From Cytobacillus massiliigabonensis (lineage in GTDB: Bacteria; Bacillota; Bacilli; Bacillales; Cytobacillaceae), in assembly GCF_900199725.1 (NCBI RefSeq), contig NZ_LT904904.1, forward strand, positions 1,088,001 through 1,152,000: a stretch of 64,000 nt of DNA. Reading direction: 5' to 3'. A program made the translations under genes and the position numbers. Position 1 is the first letter of the stretch. Every line of letters begins with the position of its first letter. A model generated the notes under the pieces. It saw only the letters and a list, made by a program, of their open reading frames with translations. It had not been told where the DNA came from and ran no database searches. Of this stretch, positions 1-10,663 are shown one piece after another.

Positions 1-43
1 TGGTATTTCTCATATATTTTCTAAAGACCAAAAGCCCGATAAA

Positions 44-61
44 ATTCGGCGAATGCCGAAT
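44..61. other. short perfect inverted repeat at window edge
   Basis: ATTCGGC and GCCGAAT are separated by GAAT. No T-run follows on either strand, so it is not a convincing terminator. Nothing else is recognisable in bases 1-116. Confidence 0.3.
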
Positions 62-116
62 AAATTCGAAAATATGTTAGATAAAACAAAGGATCTATAT
101 TTCTGGCCGCAAATCG

Positions 117-314
117 CTAATCAAACTTAACTTCTCTTTCCACTAGCTTTCTTCCTGGATTGTTCAAGTCAATATCAGAAGTAATTCCAGTAGATGGTCC
201 CCTAAATAAATCTCCGACTGCAAGTATTTTTCCGTCAGGCGCTTCGAATAAAGGTGTTTTTACTTCATTTTTAGTTGCTTCATTAATTAAGTACTCTTCC
301 TCTTTATTACTCAA
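117..314 (-). CDS. small hypothetical protein, 65 aa
   Basis: The start is TTG at 312-314, preceded on the minus strand by AAAGGTGG at good spacing, which makes this a plausible real gene. The product is acidic and soluble, with a charged N-terminus (SNKEEEYL) and no membrane segment or Cys motif. I do not recognise the family. It stands alone, divergent from glgB, and its 3' end lies near the window edge. Confidence 0.5.
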   Translation of the reverse strand: MSNKEEEYLINEATKNEVKTPLFEAPDGKILAVGDLFRGPSTGITSDIDLNNPGRKLVEREVKFD

Positions 315-531
315 TACAGTATTCCACCTTTCAAAAATTTCTTGTCTTAGTTTGTCTACAGTTAGTTGATTTTATGTCGAAATCAAATGAATGGTTCAGA
401 ATCCTACCGCTATATATCATTTTCCTTCACTTATTGTCAATAAATTTAGAAAGTTTTTACAAGGTTATTGCCATTATCAAACGAATATATTCATGGAGAT
501 CAACAAATAGCTGTATGGGAGAAGGGGTGTA

Positions 532-2487
532 ATGAATACTGTATCTGATTATGAAATGCACTTATTTCATGAAGGAACATTATATGAGAGTTATCGTCTC
601 TTTGGTGCTCACCTGATTAAGGAAAATGAAAGAACAAATACACGTTTTTGTGTTTGGGCACCAAACGCTCAATCTGTCAGATTAGTTGGAAATTTTAATG
701 ACTGGAATGGAGAACGCTTTCAGTTACATAGAGTAAATAATGAAGGGATATGGAGCATTCTAATAAAAGAAGATATGCAAGGATGCATATATAAATATGA
801 AATCATTTCCCGAGATGGCAGAAGGATATTAAAAGCTGATCCTTACAGTTTTTTTTCTGAGGTAAGACCGAGAACTGCATCTATTGTTTACTCGTTAGAA
901 GGCTATAAATGGAATGACTGTGAGTGGATAAGGAAAAGGAGGGAAAGGAATCATCTTGCAGAACCGATGGCAATTTACGAAGTACATATTGGCTCGTGGA
1001 GGAAACATAAGGATGGGAATTATTTATCTTATAAGGAATTAGCTGTGCAATTAATCCCATATGTAAAGGAGCTTGGATTCACTCATATTGAGTTATTGCC
1101 AATAACTGAGCATCCGCTCGACGAATCATGGGGCTATCAGGGAACAGGGTACTATTCAATAACAAGCAGGTATGGTACGCCGAGAGAATTTATGCATTTC
1201 ATTGATCAATGTCATCAGCATGGCATAGGGGTCATTCTTGATTGGGTTCCTGGTCATTTTTGTAAGGATGAGCATGGATTATATCAATTTGATGGTTCAT
1301 TTTTATATGAATATGAAACAACTGCTGACCGGGAAAATGCAGTATGGGGGACAGCAAATTTTGATTTAGGAAAAAAAGAGGTTCAAAGTTTCCTTATCTC
1401 GAATGCACGATTTTGGATGGAGTATTACCATATTGATGGTCTTCGGATAGATGCTGTTTCTAATATTCTTTACTGGCCCAATCGCTTTGGAGAGAACAAT
1501 TTTCAGGGAGCCCAATTTTTAAGAACGCTGAATCAATCGATATTGAATTATGATTCCTCTTTTATAGTGATGGCGGAAGATTCAACATCATGGCCAGGAG
1601 TTACTTATCCAGTGCAATATGAAGGGCTTGGATTCCATTATAAATGGAATATGGGATGGATGAATGACATTCTTATGTATATGGAAGCATCTCCAGATCA
1701 GCGCAAATATCTTCATGGAAAAATCACGTTTTCACTGCTTTATGCATTTAAAGAGAACTTTGTTCTTCCGCTTTCCCATGATGAAGTGGTTCATGGGAAA
1801 AAATCACTTTTGAATAAAATGCCAGGTGATTACTGGCAAAAGTTTGCTCAATATCGCCTGCTTCTAGGCTTAATGATGGCACATCCGGGGAAAAAATTAC
1901 TCTTTATGGGATTTGAGCTTGGACAGTTCGATGAATGGAAGGAACAATCACAATTAGATTGGAACTTGCTTGAAATTGAAATGCATCAAAAGTTGAATGG
2001 ATATGTAAAAGAGCTGCTCTCACTCTATAAACGTTTCAAACCGCTGCATGAATTAGACTCCTTAAGTAAGGGATTTGAATGGATTGATGTACATAATCAT
2101 CAGCAATCGATCTTTTCTTTTATCCGGAAAGGAAAAGAGGGTGAGGAGCATCTAGTTGTTGTTTGTAATTTCACGGAACATGTTTACTATGACTATCGGA
2201 TTGGCGTTCCGCTAGGAGGCTCCTATCAAGAAATATTCAATAGTGATCACGATAAGTTTGGCGGGTCTCATTTGATTAATATGGGGCAGCTACAAACAGC
2301 AAATATTGAATTCCATGGAAAACCATCTTCTTTGAAAATGACCATTCCGCCATTTGGAATTTCAATATTACGTCCAATAAAGCATCGAAGGGAGAGGAAA
2401 GTAAATGGGCAAGAAAAAATGCGTGGCCATGCTATTAGCTGGAGGAAAAGGAAGCCGGCTTCACTCGTTGACAAAGAACTTAGCTAA
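532..2487 (+). CDS. glgB: 1,4-alpha-glucan branching enzyme
   Basis: GlgB cuts alpha-1,4 chains and re-attaches them as alpha-1,6 branches in cytoplasmic glycogen. An N-terminal CBM48-like domain (about residues 30-120, with the [17 protein letters not shown] signature) precedes a GH13 barrel. The barrel carries DGLRIDAVS (nucleophile Asp, about 310), AEDSTSWP (acid/base Glu, about 348) and LSHDEVVHG (about 415). The start follows AAGGGGTG. First gene of glgBCDAP. The 651-residue product has a C-terminal tail that reads through the start of glgC for 83 nt; it is somewhat longer than the B. subtilis protein (about 627 aa), and the tail is probably dispensable. Confidence 0.95.
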   Translation: MNTVSDYEMHLFHEGTLYESYRLFGAHLIKENERTNTRFCVWAPNAQSVRLVGNFNDWNGERFQLHRVNNEGIWSILIKEDMQGCIYKYEIISRDGRRILKADPYSFFSEVRPRTASIVYSLEGYKWNDCEWIRKRRERNHLAEPMAIYEVHIGSWRKHKDGNYLSYKELAVQLIPYVKELGFTHIELLPITEHPLDESWGYQGTGYYSITSRYGTPREFMHFIDQCHQHGIGVILDWVPGHFCKDEHGLYQFDGSFLYEYETTADRENAVWGTANFDLGKKEVQSFLISNARFWMEYYHIDGLRIDAVSNILYWPNRFGENNFQGAQFLRTLNQSILNYDSSFIVMAEDSTSWPGVTYPVQYEGLGFHYKWNMGWMNDILMYMEASPDQRKYLHGKITFSLLYAFKENFVLPLSHDEVVHGKKSLLNKMPGDYWQKFAQYRLLLGLMMAHPGKKLLFMGFELGQFDEWKEQSQLDWNLLEIEMHQKLNGYVKELLSLYKRFKPLHELDSLSKGFEWIDVHNHQQSIFSFIRKGKEGEEHLVVVCNFTEHVYYDYRIGVPLGGSYQEIFNSDHDKFGGSHLINMGQLQTANIEFHGKPSSLKMTIPPFGISILRPIKHRRERKVNGQEKMRGHAISWRKRKPASLVDKELS

Positions 2488-3556
2488 GCCTGCAGTACCT
2501 TTTGGAGGAAAATATCGAATTATCGATTTTACCCTAAGCAATTGTACAAATTCAGGTATTGATACAGTCGGTGTTCTTACTCAATATCAGCCTCTCGTTT
2601 TGAATTCCTATATTGGCATTGGCAGTGCATGGGATTTAGACAGAAGAAATGGCGGAGTGACGGTTCTTCCGCCGTACAGTGAATCTTCTGAAGTGAAATG
2701 GTATAACGGAACAGCAAGTGCCATTTATCAGAATTTAAATTTTATCATGCAGTATGATCCTGAATATGTATTGGTATTGTCAGGTGACCATATTTATAAA
2801 ATGGATTATGAAAGAATGCTTGAATACCATATCGAAAAAAATGCAGATGTCTCGATTTCTGTTATTGAAGTCCCATGGGAGGAGGCAAGCAGGTTCGGTA
2901 TTATGAACACAAATATCGAGATGAGAATTATTGATTTTGTAGAAAAGCCAGATGCCCCAATAAACAATCTTGCTTCCATGGGAATTTATATATTTAATTG
3001 GGCCGTATTAAAGGAATATTTAGAGAAGGATAATGAAGATTCAAATTCAAGCCATGATTTCGGAAAAGATGTGATTCCCATGCTGTTAACAGAAAATAAA
3101 AGGCTATTTGCTTACCCGTTTAAGGGATATTGGAAGGATGTAGGCACAGTACAAAGTCTATGGGAAGCAAATATGGATCTATTGGATGAAAAATGTGAAT
3201 TGAATTTATTTGATTATGACTGGCGTATTTATTCGGTTAACCCGAATCACCCGCCTCAATATATTTCACCTAAGGCAAAAATAGAAGAGTCTTTAATTAA
3301 TGAAGGATGCATCATTGAGGGGGATATTGAGAGGTCTGTCCTTTTTCAGGGCGTATCTGTGGGGAGGGGATCATTCATACGTGAAACAGTTGTCATGCCT
3401 AATGCAAGAATAGGTCAAAATGTTTTTATTGAAAATGCCATTGTTCCAACAAATATGGTTATACCAGATGGAACTGTAGTTAGAAAATCGGATGAAATTA
3501 TACTCCTATCAGACGAAATGCTCGAGGAGATCATGCAGATTAAGAGAATTGTCTAG
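2405..3556 (+). CDS. glgC: glucose-1-phosphate adenylyltransferase, catalytic subunit
   Basis: Makes ADP-glucose from ATP and glucose-1-phosphate, the committed step of glycogen synthesis. The nucleotide-binding signature [10 protein letters not shown] lies at residues 10-19. [10 protein letters not shown] and the FVEKPDAP segment fit the nucleotidyltransferase domain, followed by a left-handed beta-helix. The start is ATG after GGGAGAGGAAA, inside the 3' end of glgB. At 383 aa it matches Bacillus GlgC, which pairs with the GlgD encoded next. Confidence 0.95.
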   Translation: MGKKKCVAMLLAGGKGSRLHSLTKNLAKPAVPFGGKYRIIDFTLSNCTNSGIDTVGVLTQYQPLVLNSYIGIGSAWDLDRRNGGVTVLPPYSESSEVKWYNGTASAIYQNLNFIMQYDPEYVLVLSGDHIYKMDYERMLEYHIEKNADVSISVIEVPWEEASRFGIMNTNIEMRIIDFVEKPDAPINNLASMGIYIFNWAVLKEYLEKDNEDSNSSHDFGKDVIPMLLTENKRLFAYPFKGYWKDVGTVQSLWEANMDLLDEKCELNLFDYDWRIYSVNPNHPPQYISPKAKIEESLINEGCIIEGDIERSVLFQGVSVGRGSFIRETVVMPNARIGQNVFIENAIVPTNMVIPDGTVVRKSDEIILLSDEMLEEIMQIKRIV

Positions 3557-3600
3557 TTTATTTGTCGAGGATAATCAAGTCTAATAAGGAGGAAACGAAT

Positions 3601-4629
3601 TTGAATAAACGAGTTCTTGGTGTGATTGATGCGACTACCTACCATGAGGGGCTAAAGGAGCTAATGATCCACAGGTCTCTTGCAGCCGTTCCTTTTGCAG
3701 GCAGATATCGTCTCATCGATTTTGTTTTATCAAACATGGTGAATGCCAATATTGAAAGTGTAGCGATCTTTCCTAAATTTCAATACCGCTCCTTAATGGA
3801 TCATCTAGGTTCGGGGAAGGATTGGGATTTAAATAGAAAGAGAGATGGGCTATTCTTTTTCCCATCATCCATTATAGAAGGAATACGCAGGGGGATCGGA
3901 TCTTTCAGTCATTTTGCAGCGAATTTGGATTACTTCCAGCGAAGTAAACAGGAGTATGCATTAATTGCTAATTGTTTTACTGTTTCTAATATGGATTTCA
4001 AGCCAGTATTAGATAAACATATTCAAACAGGCTGTGATATTACGGAAATTTATCATTTAGGAAAGTCCATGCAAATGTATTTGGTTAAAACTTCATTCCT
4101 TATTGACCTTATTCATGGAAGGGAAAAGACAGGTTATACTTGCATGAGTGATGTAGTTACAGACATTTATCACACCTATCGGATTTGCCGTTATGATTAT
4201 CATGGCTATGCTGCCATGATTGATTCCATAGAATCCTATTTTGCGGCAAGTATGGAGCTCCTTAGCCCTGAAATATGGAATAAGCTCTTTCAAAAAGATC
4301 AGCCAATTTTTACAAAAGTTAAGGATGAGCCGCCGACACGCTATTTAAGGGGTTCATCTGTTCATCATTCGATAATAGCTAATGGGTGCCAGATAGAGGG
4401 TGCTGTCGAAAATAGCATAATTTCCCGTGCAGTCAAAATAGGCAGAGGGGCTGTAGTGAAAAACAGCATAATCATGCAGAAGAGCCAGATTGGCGACCAT
4501 TGTGTATTAGATTCAGTAATTATAGATAAAGACATCAAAATTGAAGCAGGAACGGCTTTGACAGGTTCAAGCACATCACCATATGTGATTCGCAAAGGTA
4601 CTGGTCGAGGGGTGCTGATGAACATATGA
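3601..4629 (+). CDS. glgD: GlgD, non-catalytic partner of glucose-1-phosphate adenylyltransferase
   Basis: GlgD is the regulatory subunit that associates with GlgC in Bacillus and related Firmicutes. The nucleotidyltransferase fold is visible (VPFAGRYRLIDFVLSN), but the GGKGSRL phosphate loop of GlgC is missing, as expected for a non-catalytic subunit. I chose TTG at 3601 because a perfect AAGGAGG sits 8 nt upstream (3586-3592). This gives 342 aa, close to B. subtilis GlgD; an upstream TTG at 3562 has no such site. The stop overlaps glgA as ATGA. Confidence 0.9.
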   Translation: MNKRVLGVIDATTYHEGLKELMIHRSLAAVPFAGRYRLIDFVLSNMVNANIESVAIFPKFQYRSLMDHLGSGKDWDLNRKRDGLFFFPSSIIEGIRRGIGSFSHFAANLDYFQRSKQEYALIANCFTVSNMDFKPVLDKHIQTGCDITEIYHLGKSMQMYLVKTSFLIDLIHGREKTGYTCMSDVVTDIYHTYRICRYDYHGYAAMIDSIESYFAASMELLSPEIWNKLFQKDQPIFTKVKDEPPTRYLRGSSVHHSIIANGCQIEGAVENSIISRAVKIGRGAVVKNSIIMQKSQIGDHCVLDSVIIDKDIKIEAGTALTGSSTSPYVIRKGTGRGVLMNI

Positions 4630-6077
4630 AAGTATTATTTGCTGTTTCCGAATGTGTTCCTTTTGCGAAGTCTGGAGGGCTTGCAGACGTAGCAGGTGCA
4701 TTGCCAAAGGAATTAGTAAGACAAGGGATAGATATCAGAGTGATTATGCCCAAATACGGATCAATAGAAAATAACCTAAAGGCACAAATGAGAAAAATAG
4801 ATGATTTTACTGTAGAAGTAGGGTGGAGAAAACAGTATTGCGGAATAGAAGAAATAGAATTTCAAGGGGTTATCTATTATTTTGTGGACAATGAATATTA
4901 TTTTATGCGTGAAGAATTGTACGGTTATTTTGATGATGGCGAACGATTCGCTTTCTTTAATAAGGCAGTATTAGAATTACCTGTACATATTGGTTTTCAG
5001 CCGGATATCATTCATTGCCATGATTGGCATACAGGAATGATCCCTTTTCTTTTAAAAATGGAGTACAAGGAGAAAACAGGCTATCAATCTATTCAAACAG
5101 TATTTACGATTCATAATTTGCTATTTCAGGGAATCATGCCAAGAGAGTCACTTAATGAATTATTTGGGTTACAAGAGGAATACTTCCATATTGACTATTT
5201 AGAGTTTTATGGATGCATCAGTTTTATGAAGGGAGCAATCGTTGCAGCAGATAAAATCACAACGGTTAGCCCTACATATAAAAATGAAATTCAAACCAGT
5301 GCATATGGAGAAATGCTTCATGAGCTATTGCATAGCAGGTCAAGTGATTTAGAAGGAATTTTAAATGGAATTGACTTGGAATTATATAATCCAGAAAGAG
5401 ATCCCTTTCTATTTAAGTGTTTTAATGGAAAAGGGCTAATAAACAAACAGGAAAATAAATTACATCTGCAGGAACAAATGGGCTTGCCTATTAAAGAGAA
5501 AACGCCACTTATTGCGATGATCACAAGGCTTACGAAACAGAAAGGAATCGATCTTGTCCGCCATGTGTTTCGTGAATTGATAGCAGAAGACATTCAGCTC
5601 GTCATACTTGGTTCTGGTGACGATGAATATGAGCATTTTTTTCAGCAAATGGAAGCAGCCTATCCACATAAATGTAAAGCATATATCGGGTTTGATGAAG
5701 GACTGGCACATAAGATATATGCAGGTGCAGATTTATTTCTTATGCCATCACAGTTTGAGCCTTGCGGGCTTGGTCAGATGATTGCGATGAGGTATGGGGC
5801 AGTTCCCATCGTAAGGGAAACAGGCGGATTAAATGATACGGTCTTATCTTTTAATGAACAAAGCGGGGAAGGAAATGGCTTTTCATTCAGTCCATATCAT
5901 GCTCATGATATGCTTTTCACAATCGAGAGGGCACTTAGTTTCTATCGTGATGAAGAATGCTGGAGAAAGATTGTGGAAAATGCGATGGCTATGAATTATA
6001 GCTGGGCACAATCGGCAATTAAGTATAAACAGCTATATTCAGAGCTCATCTCAAGGAGTGAGATTTATGTTTACTAA
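4626..6077 (+). CDS. glgA: glycogen synthase (ADP-glucose)
   Basis: GT5-family synthase that adds glucose from ADP-glucose to glycogen. The N-terminal KSGGLADVAGALP (residues 15-27) is the ADP-glucose-binding signature of GlgA. The C-terminal domain has TRLTKQKGIDL, GSGDDEYE and PSQFEPCGLGQM. Length 483 aa is normal. Translation is probably coupled to glgD through the ATGA overlap; the 3' end overlaps glgP by 11 nt. Confidence 0.96.
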   Translation: MKVLFAVSECVPFAKSGGLADVAGALPKELVRQGIDIRVIMPKYGSIENNLKAQMRKIDDFTVEVGWRKQYCGIEEIEFQGVIYYFVDNEYYFMREELYGYFDDGERFAFFNKAVLELPVHIGFQPDIIHCHDWHTGMIPFLLKMEYKEKTGYQSIQTVFTIHNLLFQGIMPRESLNELFGLQEEYFHIDYLEFYGCISFMKGAIVAADKITTVSPTYKNEIQTSAYGEMLHELLHSRSSDLEGILNGIDLELYNPERDPFLFKCFNGKGLINKQENKLHLQEQMGLPIKEKTPLIAMITRLTKQKGIDLVRHVFRELIAEDIQLVILGSGDDEYEHFFQQMEAAYPHKCKAYIGFDEGLAHKIYAGADLFLMPSQFEPCGLGQMIAMRYGAVPIVRETGGLNDTVLSFNEQSGEGNGFSFSPYHAHDMLFTIERALSFYRDEECWRKIVENAMAMNYSWAQSAIKYKQLYSELISRSEIYVY

Positions 6078-8466
6078 TAAAGAGGAGTTTAAAGAGAACT
6101 TCCTAAAAAAGCTTGAGATGATGTATGGAAAGAGTTTTGGTGAGAGTACGAAACGGGACCATTACTTTACATTAGGGAATATGGTAAGAGAGTATATTAG
6201 CACGAACTGGATCAATACGAATGAGCGTTATCGTACGGCAAGGGGGAAGCAAGTTTATTATTTATCCATTGAATTTCTGCTTGGACGTCTGCTCCATCAT
6301 AATTTATTAAATTTGGGTCTTGTGGATGTGGTTAAGAAAGGGCTTGAGGATTTAGGAATCGACCTGTATGAGCTTGAAGAAATTGAACCGGATGCTGGCC
6401 TTGGAAATGGAGGACTTGGGAGGCTCGCAGCTTGTTTTATGGATTCATTAGCTTCATTAAATTTTCCAGGCCATGGCTGTGGTATTCGCTATAAGCATGG
6501 TTTGTTTGAGCAGATAATTGTAGATGGCTATCAGGTAGAGCTTCCTGAACAGTGGCTTCGGCATGGGCATGTATGGGAGGTAAGGCGAGCAGATTTAGCA
6601 ATCGAGGTTCCGTTTTGGGGGAATGTTGAGACGAAAATGGAAGATGGAAAATTAGTTTTTCGCCATGAACATACAGAAAGGATTACAGCCGTTCCATATG
6701 ATTTGCCAATTGCAGGCTATCAAACGGAAACGGTAAACACGCTCAGGCTATGGAATGCAGAGCCTTCTCCATATCCAATCCATCAGGATATATTAACGTA
6801 TAAGCGGGAAACTGAGTCAGTTTCTGAATTTCTATATCCAGATGATACACATGATAAAGGGAAAATTTTACGATTAAAGCAGCAATATTTTCTTGTTTCA
6901 GCAAGTATCCAGTCAATCATTCGGTCTTTTCGAAAGCAAGTTGGCGATTTATATTTGCTGCCGGAACATGTAGCGATTCATATAAATGATACACATCCAG
7001 TTCTGGCTATTCCCGAGCTGATGAGGATTTTGCTTGATGAAGAAGGCTTAGGATGGGACGATGCGTGGGATATTACAGTAAATACGATCTCTTATACAAA
7101 TCATACGACCTTATCCGAAGCACTTGAGAAATGGCCAGTTCGAATTTTCCAGCCATTGTTGCCTCGTATATTTATGATTGTGGATGAAATCAATGAGCGC
7201 TTTTGCCGAATGCTCTGGAATCAGTATCCTGGTGACTGGCAGCATATTGAGGATATGGCTATTATTGCTCATCATGAGATTAAAATGGCCCATCTTGCGA
7301 TTGCAGGAAGCTATAGTGTGAATGGGGTGGCTGCACTTCATACCGAGATTCTAAAAAAGAGAGAAATGAATCAATTCTATCAAGTTTTCCCTGAAAAATT
7401 TAATAATAAAACAAATGGAATTACCCATAGAAGATGGCTGTTAAAGGCGAATCCTCTCCTTTCTGAATTAATTACAGAAGGAATAGGGGAAAATTGGATT
7501 CGTGAACCTGAGCATTTATGTAAGCTTGCGCAATTTAAAGAGGATTCCTTATTTCTTGAACAGCTATCAAAAGTTAAACAGCATAATAAACGACGGCTAG
7601 CAGATAGGATTGCATTCCAAACAGGAATGTCTGTAAATACTGAATCAATATTTGATATTCAAGTGAAACGTCTGCATGCATACAAAAGACAGCTTTTGAA
7701 TATTCTTCATGTGATGCATTTATATAATAGGCTAAAGGAAGATTCAACCTTTCAAATGCATCCGCGAACGTTTATTTTTGGCGCGAAGGCATCTCCCGGC
7801 TATTATTATGCAAAGAAAATTATTAAACTAATTCATACTGTAGCTGATAAGGTAAATAAGGATGTTCGCACAAATGAACTGTTAAAGGTAGTTTTCCTAG
7901 AAAATTACCGTGTTTCGCTTGCAGAAGAAATATTCCCAGCTGCTGATATTAGTGAGCAAATATCAACAGCTAGTAAAGAAGCATCTGGAACAGGGAATAT
8001 GAAGTTTATGATGAATGGGGCAATTACTGTTGGAACACTAGATGGTGCCAATATTGAAATGATGGAAAGGGCAGGAGCAGACAATATTTTTATTTTTGGG
8101 CTTACAGCAGAGCAAGTATTAAATTATGATCAAAATGGCGGCTATCATTCAATGGAATATTATTATCATGATAAGCGTATCCGTCAAGTGTTGGATCAGC
8201 TGACAAACGGATTCTTCCCGGATTCAGATAATGAGTTTGAACCCATCTTTGATTCTTTGCTGATGGAAAATGATCAATATTTTGTCCTAAGAGATTTCGA
8301 TTCATATTCAGCTATCCAAGCACAGGCAGGCAAGGTATATGGCAATCAAAATCAATGGCAAAAAATGAGCTTAATGAATATTGCGGGTTCTGGCTATTTT
8401 TCAAGTGATCGGACTATAAAAGAATATGCAAATGATATTTGGAATATTAAGCAGGTTTACTATTAA
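6067..8466 (+). CDS. glgP: glycogen phosphorylase
   Basis: PLP enzyme releasing glucose-1-phosphate from glycogen ends. The start chosen is ATG 6067, 8 nt after AAGGAG (6053-6058); an upstream in-frame GTG at 6058 overlaps that site. This gives 799 aa, the usual Bacillus length. GLGNGGLGRLAACF and the cofactor region EASGTGNMKFMMNGA (PLP Lys near residue 645) are intact. It is the last gene of the operon. Its stop overlaps the convergent amidinotransferase gene, and no terminator hairpin lies between them. Confidence 0.96.
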   Translation: MFTNKEEFKENFLKKLEMMYGKSFGESTKRDHYFTLGNMVREYISTNWINTNERYRTARGKQVYYLSIEFLLGRLLHHNLLNLGLVDVVKKGLEDLGIDLYELEEIEPDAGLGNGGLGRLAACFMDSLASLNFPGHGCGIRYKHGLFEQIIVDGYQVELPEQWLRHGHVWEVRRADLAIEVPFWGNVETKMEDGKLVFRHEHTERITAVPYDLPIAGYQTETVNTLRLWNAEPSPYPIHQDILTYKRETESVSEFLYPDDTHDKGKILRLKQQYFLVSASIQSIIRSFRKQVGDLYLLPEHVAIHINDTHPVLAIPELMRILLDEEGLGWDDAWDITVNTISYTNHTTLSEALEKWPVRIFQPLLPRIFMIVDEINERFCRMLWNQYPGDWQHIEDMAIIAHHEIKMAHLAIAGSYSVNGVAALHTEILKKREMNQFYQVFPEKFNNKTNGITHRRWLLKANPLLSELITEGIGENWIREPEHLCKLAQFKEDSLFLEQLSKVKQHNKRRLADRIAFQTGMSVNTESIFDIQVKRLHAYKRQLLNILHVMHLYNRLKEDSTFQMHPRTFIFGAKASPGYYYAKKIIKLIHTVADKVNKDVRTNELLKVVFLENYRVSLAEEIFPAADISEQISTASKEASGTGNMKFMMNGAITVGTLDGANIEMMERAGADNIFIFGLTAEQVLNYDQNGGYHSMEYYYHDKRIRQVLDQLTNGFFPDSDNEFEPIFDSLLMENDQYFVLRDFDSYSAIQAQAGKVYGNQNQWQKMSLMNIAGSGYFSSDRTIKEYANDIWNIKQVYY

Positions 8467-9299
8467 CTTCTAGAAATGGGCAAAGTACAGCAGCGAAATG
8501 CTCCACCAGATTTAGTGATTTCGGAGACATCTACTTCTATAACTTCGTAGCCTCTAGATTGGAGCTGTTTGTTCACATTTATATTTATTGGCATACTAAA
8601 AACCTTTTTATTGCCAATAGAAAGGACGTTTGCGGAATGAGTGAATAGTTCTTCTTTTGTCATTTCAATTAAAAAGTAACGGGATTTCAATAGCTTGACT
8701 TGTTCACTATTTACTTCACTCGAACATATTAAAGCTTCTTTCGATGATAAAATGTTAAAAACACAATCAAGGTGAAGGAATGCATCGTTAAATGGAACAG
8801 GAATAACTTCATATTTAGGAAGAAGGGCTTGCAAATGACTGACGGCCTGCAAATTAGTCCGTTTACTTAATCCGATATAGACCGTTTCACCATCAATCAT
8901 AATATCACCGCCCTCAATGTTATAACCTTGTAATTGATGAAAGGGTAATTGCTCTTTCTCAAGCCATTTGATAAGGTGGACTTCTTCCCCCTGCCGAAGA
9001 TATGTCTGCATATCTGCAACATAGATCCTATTGCCGATAGTAAAACCGATATCACGAGTGAATACTTGATCAGGAAAAGTTTTGTCAGGGGGAAGAAAAA
9101 CTACTTCAACTCCATGGCTTTTTAGTGCACGGATAAAATGTTTATGCTGCTTTACTGCGAGATCAATATTTATTGATACATTTTTATATTCCTTGTGGTT
9201 TGGATCGTTTATGGACATATAATTTGGTTCACATAAAATAACTTTATGAAGAGTGCTGTATTCAGTTTTACAGAAAATATTCTTGCTCTCCGCAGTCAT
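8463..9299 (-). CDS. ykgA: amidinotransferase/dimethylarginine dimethylaminohydrolase-family protein (YkgA-like)
   Basis: Pentein-fold enzyme of the DDAH/arginine deiminase superfamily, acting on guanidino compounds; the physiological substrate is unknown. Visible catalytic features are FTRDIGFTIGN, the GGDIM segment, the His of HLDCVFN and the C-terminal nucleophile region GGAFRCCTLPI. Length 278 aa. AGGAGG-like bases precede the ATG. It is monocistronic and convergent with glgP, the two stop codons overlapping (TTAA at 8463-8466), so transcripts from the two sides must run into each other. Confidence 0.8.
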   Translation of the reverse strand: MTAESKNIFCKTEYSTLHKVILCEPNYMSINDPNHKEYKNVSINIDLAVKQHKHFIRALKSHGVEVVFLPPDKTFPDQVFTRDIGFTIGNRIYVADMQTYLRQGEEVHLIKWLEKEQLPFHQLQGYNIEGGDIMIDGETVYIGLSKRTNLQAVSHLQALLPKYEVIPVPFNDAFLHLDCVFNILSSKEALICSSEVNSEQVKLLKSRYFLIEMTKEELFTHSANVLSIGNKKVFSMPININVNKQLQSRGYEVIEVDVSEITKSGGAFRCCTLPISRS

Positions 9300-9405
9300 T
9301 TATTGATCCTCCTGATAGGATTTTATAGATTTACTCACCTGCAGGATGAGTGTGACGTATGTGTTTTAGTATGGACGTTAATGGAAAAAACATGATGAAA
9401 AGAAA

Positions 9406-9432
9406 AAAGCCTTTGCTGGACGCAAAGGCTTT
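9406..9432 (-). terminator. rho-independent terminator of menA
   Basis: The stem AAAGCCTTTGC / GCAAAGGCTTT has loop TGGAC. On the minus strand it is followed by a T-rich run, just after the menA stop. Confidence 0.85.
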
Positions 9433-9440
9433 CGTGTTTT

Positions 9441-10373
9441 TCAGATGAAATAACCAATAAAAAGACCAATGGATAATAAAAATCCGAAGATCGTATTTGT
9501 TTGTGCAGTTGCTTTCATGGCAGGCATCATTTGGATCGGTATTGTTTTTCCGATAAATCCCTTTGTTGCTTTAATCGCTTTCGGTGCACTTAGCACAACG
9601 ATAGCTAGCCATGGAGAGAAAATATTTAATGCAATCAGGATGAAAACCCATGCATAGGAAACAATAAACATTCCAGCAAGTAATTTAATAGCCGCTTTTC
9701 TGCCGATTAAAATAGCTAGTGTTTTTCTGCCAAATTCCTTGTCACCATCTAAATCACGGATATTATTTGAAAGCATAATAGCCCCAACAAGAATAAAAAT
9801 CGGAATGGATACTAAAACGCTTGTAGAAGTCACGGTATCAGTTTGAATAAAGAATGAAATCAAGATAATGATCATTCCCATAAAGAATCCAGATACGATT
9901 TCACCGAATGGTGTATGGGCGATTGGCATAGGACCACCTGTATATAAATAGCCAATCAGCATACAGAAGAGACCTACAAGCGCTAGCCACCAGCTGCTGC
10001 TTGCGCAAATATAAATTCCTAATAATAAAGCAATACCGTAAAGTGAAAGGGCTACTTTCAGAATGGTTTTTGGCTTAATGCCTTCACGGACAATTGCTCC
10101 ACCAATTCCGTGTGAATCTTCAGTATCCAGTCCTCTAACATAATCATAGTATTCATTAAACATATTTGTTGCAGCTTGAATAAGTAAGCTAGCAATTAAC
10201 ATCGCCAAAAACAATCCAAAATGAAGATCTGTTTCGTACATAGCTAATGCTGTTCCAAGCAAGACAGGTACGAAAGATGCGGTAAGTGTGTGTGGTCTTG
10301 TTTGCTGCCACCAAACCTTCCAGGTTTTCTTCGAATTAGAAGGCTGAACATTCGTATGCGTCTGTGGTTGCAT
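9441..10373 (-). CDS. menA: 1,4-dihydroxy-2-naphthoate polyprenyltransferase
   Basis: Integral membrane UbiA-family enzyme that attaches the polyprenyl tail to DHNA in menaquinone synthesis. The Mg/diphosphate-binding motif NEYYDYVRGLDTED lies near residue 75, and a second Asp-rich segment NNIRDLDGDKEFGRKT near residue 205. About eight or nine hydrophobic segments are visible and the length (310 aa) is typical. It is transcribed divergently from menF, so quinone head and tail-attachment genes share a 290-bp intergenic region. Confidence 0.95.
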   Translation of the reverse strand: MQPQTHTNVQPSNSKKTWKVWWQQTRPHTLTASFVPVLLGTALAMYETDLHFGLFLAMLIASLLIQAATNMFNEYYDYVRGLDTEDSHGIGGAIVREGIKPKTILKVALSLYGIALLLGIYICASSSWWLALVGLFCMLIGYLYTGGPMPIAHTPFGEIVSGFFMGMIIILISFFIQTDTVTSTSVLVSIPIFILVGAIMLSNNIRDLDGDKEFGRKTLAILIGRKAAIKLLAGMFIVSYAWVFILIALNIFSPWLAIVVLSAPKAIKATKGFIGKTIPIQMMPAMKATAQTNTIFGFLLSIGLFIGYFI

Positions 10374-10579
10374 CTAACTCTCCCCTTATTATCTATATTT
10401 AAGTAATTATTTTATCTATCAAACCTATTTATTATATCGAACAACTTATACTTCTGTCAAAATGCATGGTATTCATTTATATATATAAAGTTGGCGTTAT
10501 TGGAAATATTTGAGTTTTTTAGTTCCGAATCTTTGGTCTTCTATAGTAAGAGAAAAACAGTCCTGAGTGAGTACGATCA

Positions 10580-10609
10580 TTGACATTTGAATGATAAGAA
10601 GTGTATGTT
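10580..10609 (+). promoter_or_regulatory. probable SigA promoter of menFDHB
   Basis: A perfect -35 TTGACA (10580-10585) is followed after 18 bp by TATGTT (10604-10609), about 55 bp before the menF start. The -10 match is weak. Confidence 0.45.
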
Positions 10610-10663
10610 AAAATTAGCTTAGACGATGGATAACAGCTATAGGCTGTTGTTGGAGGGATTTTT

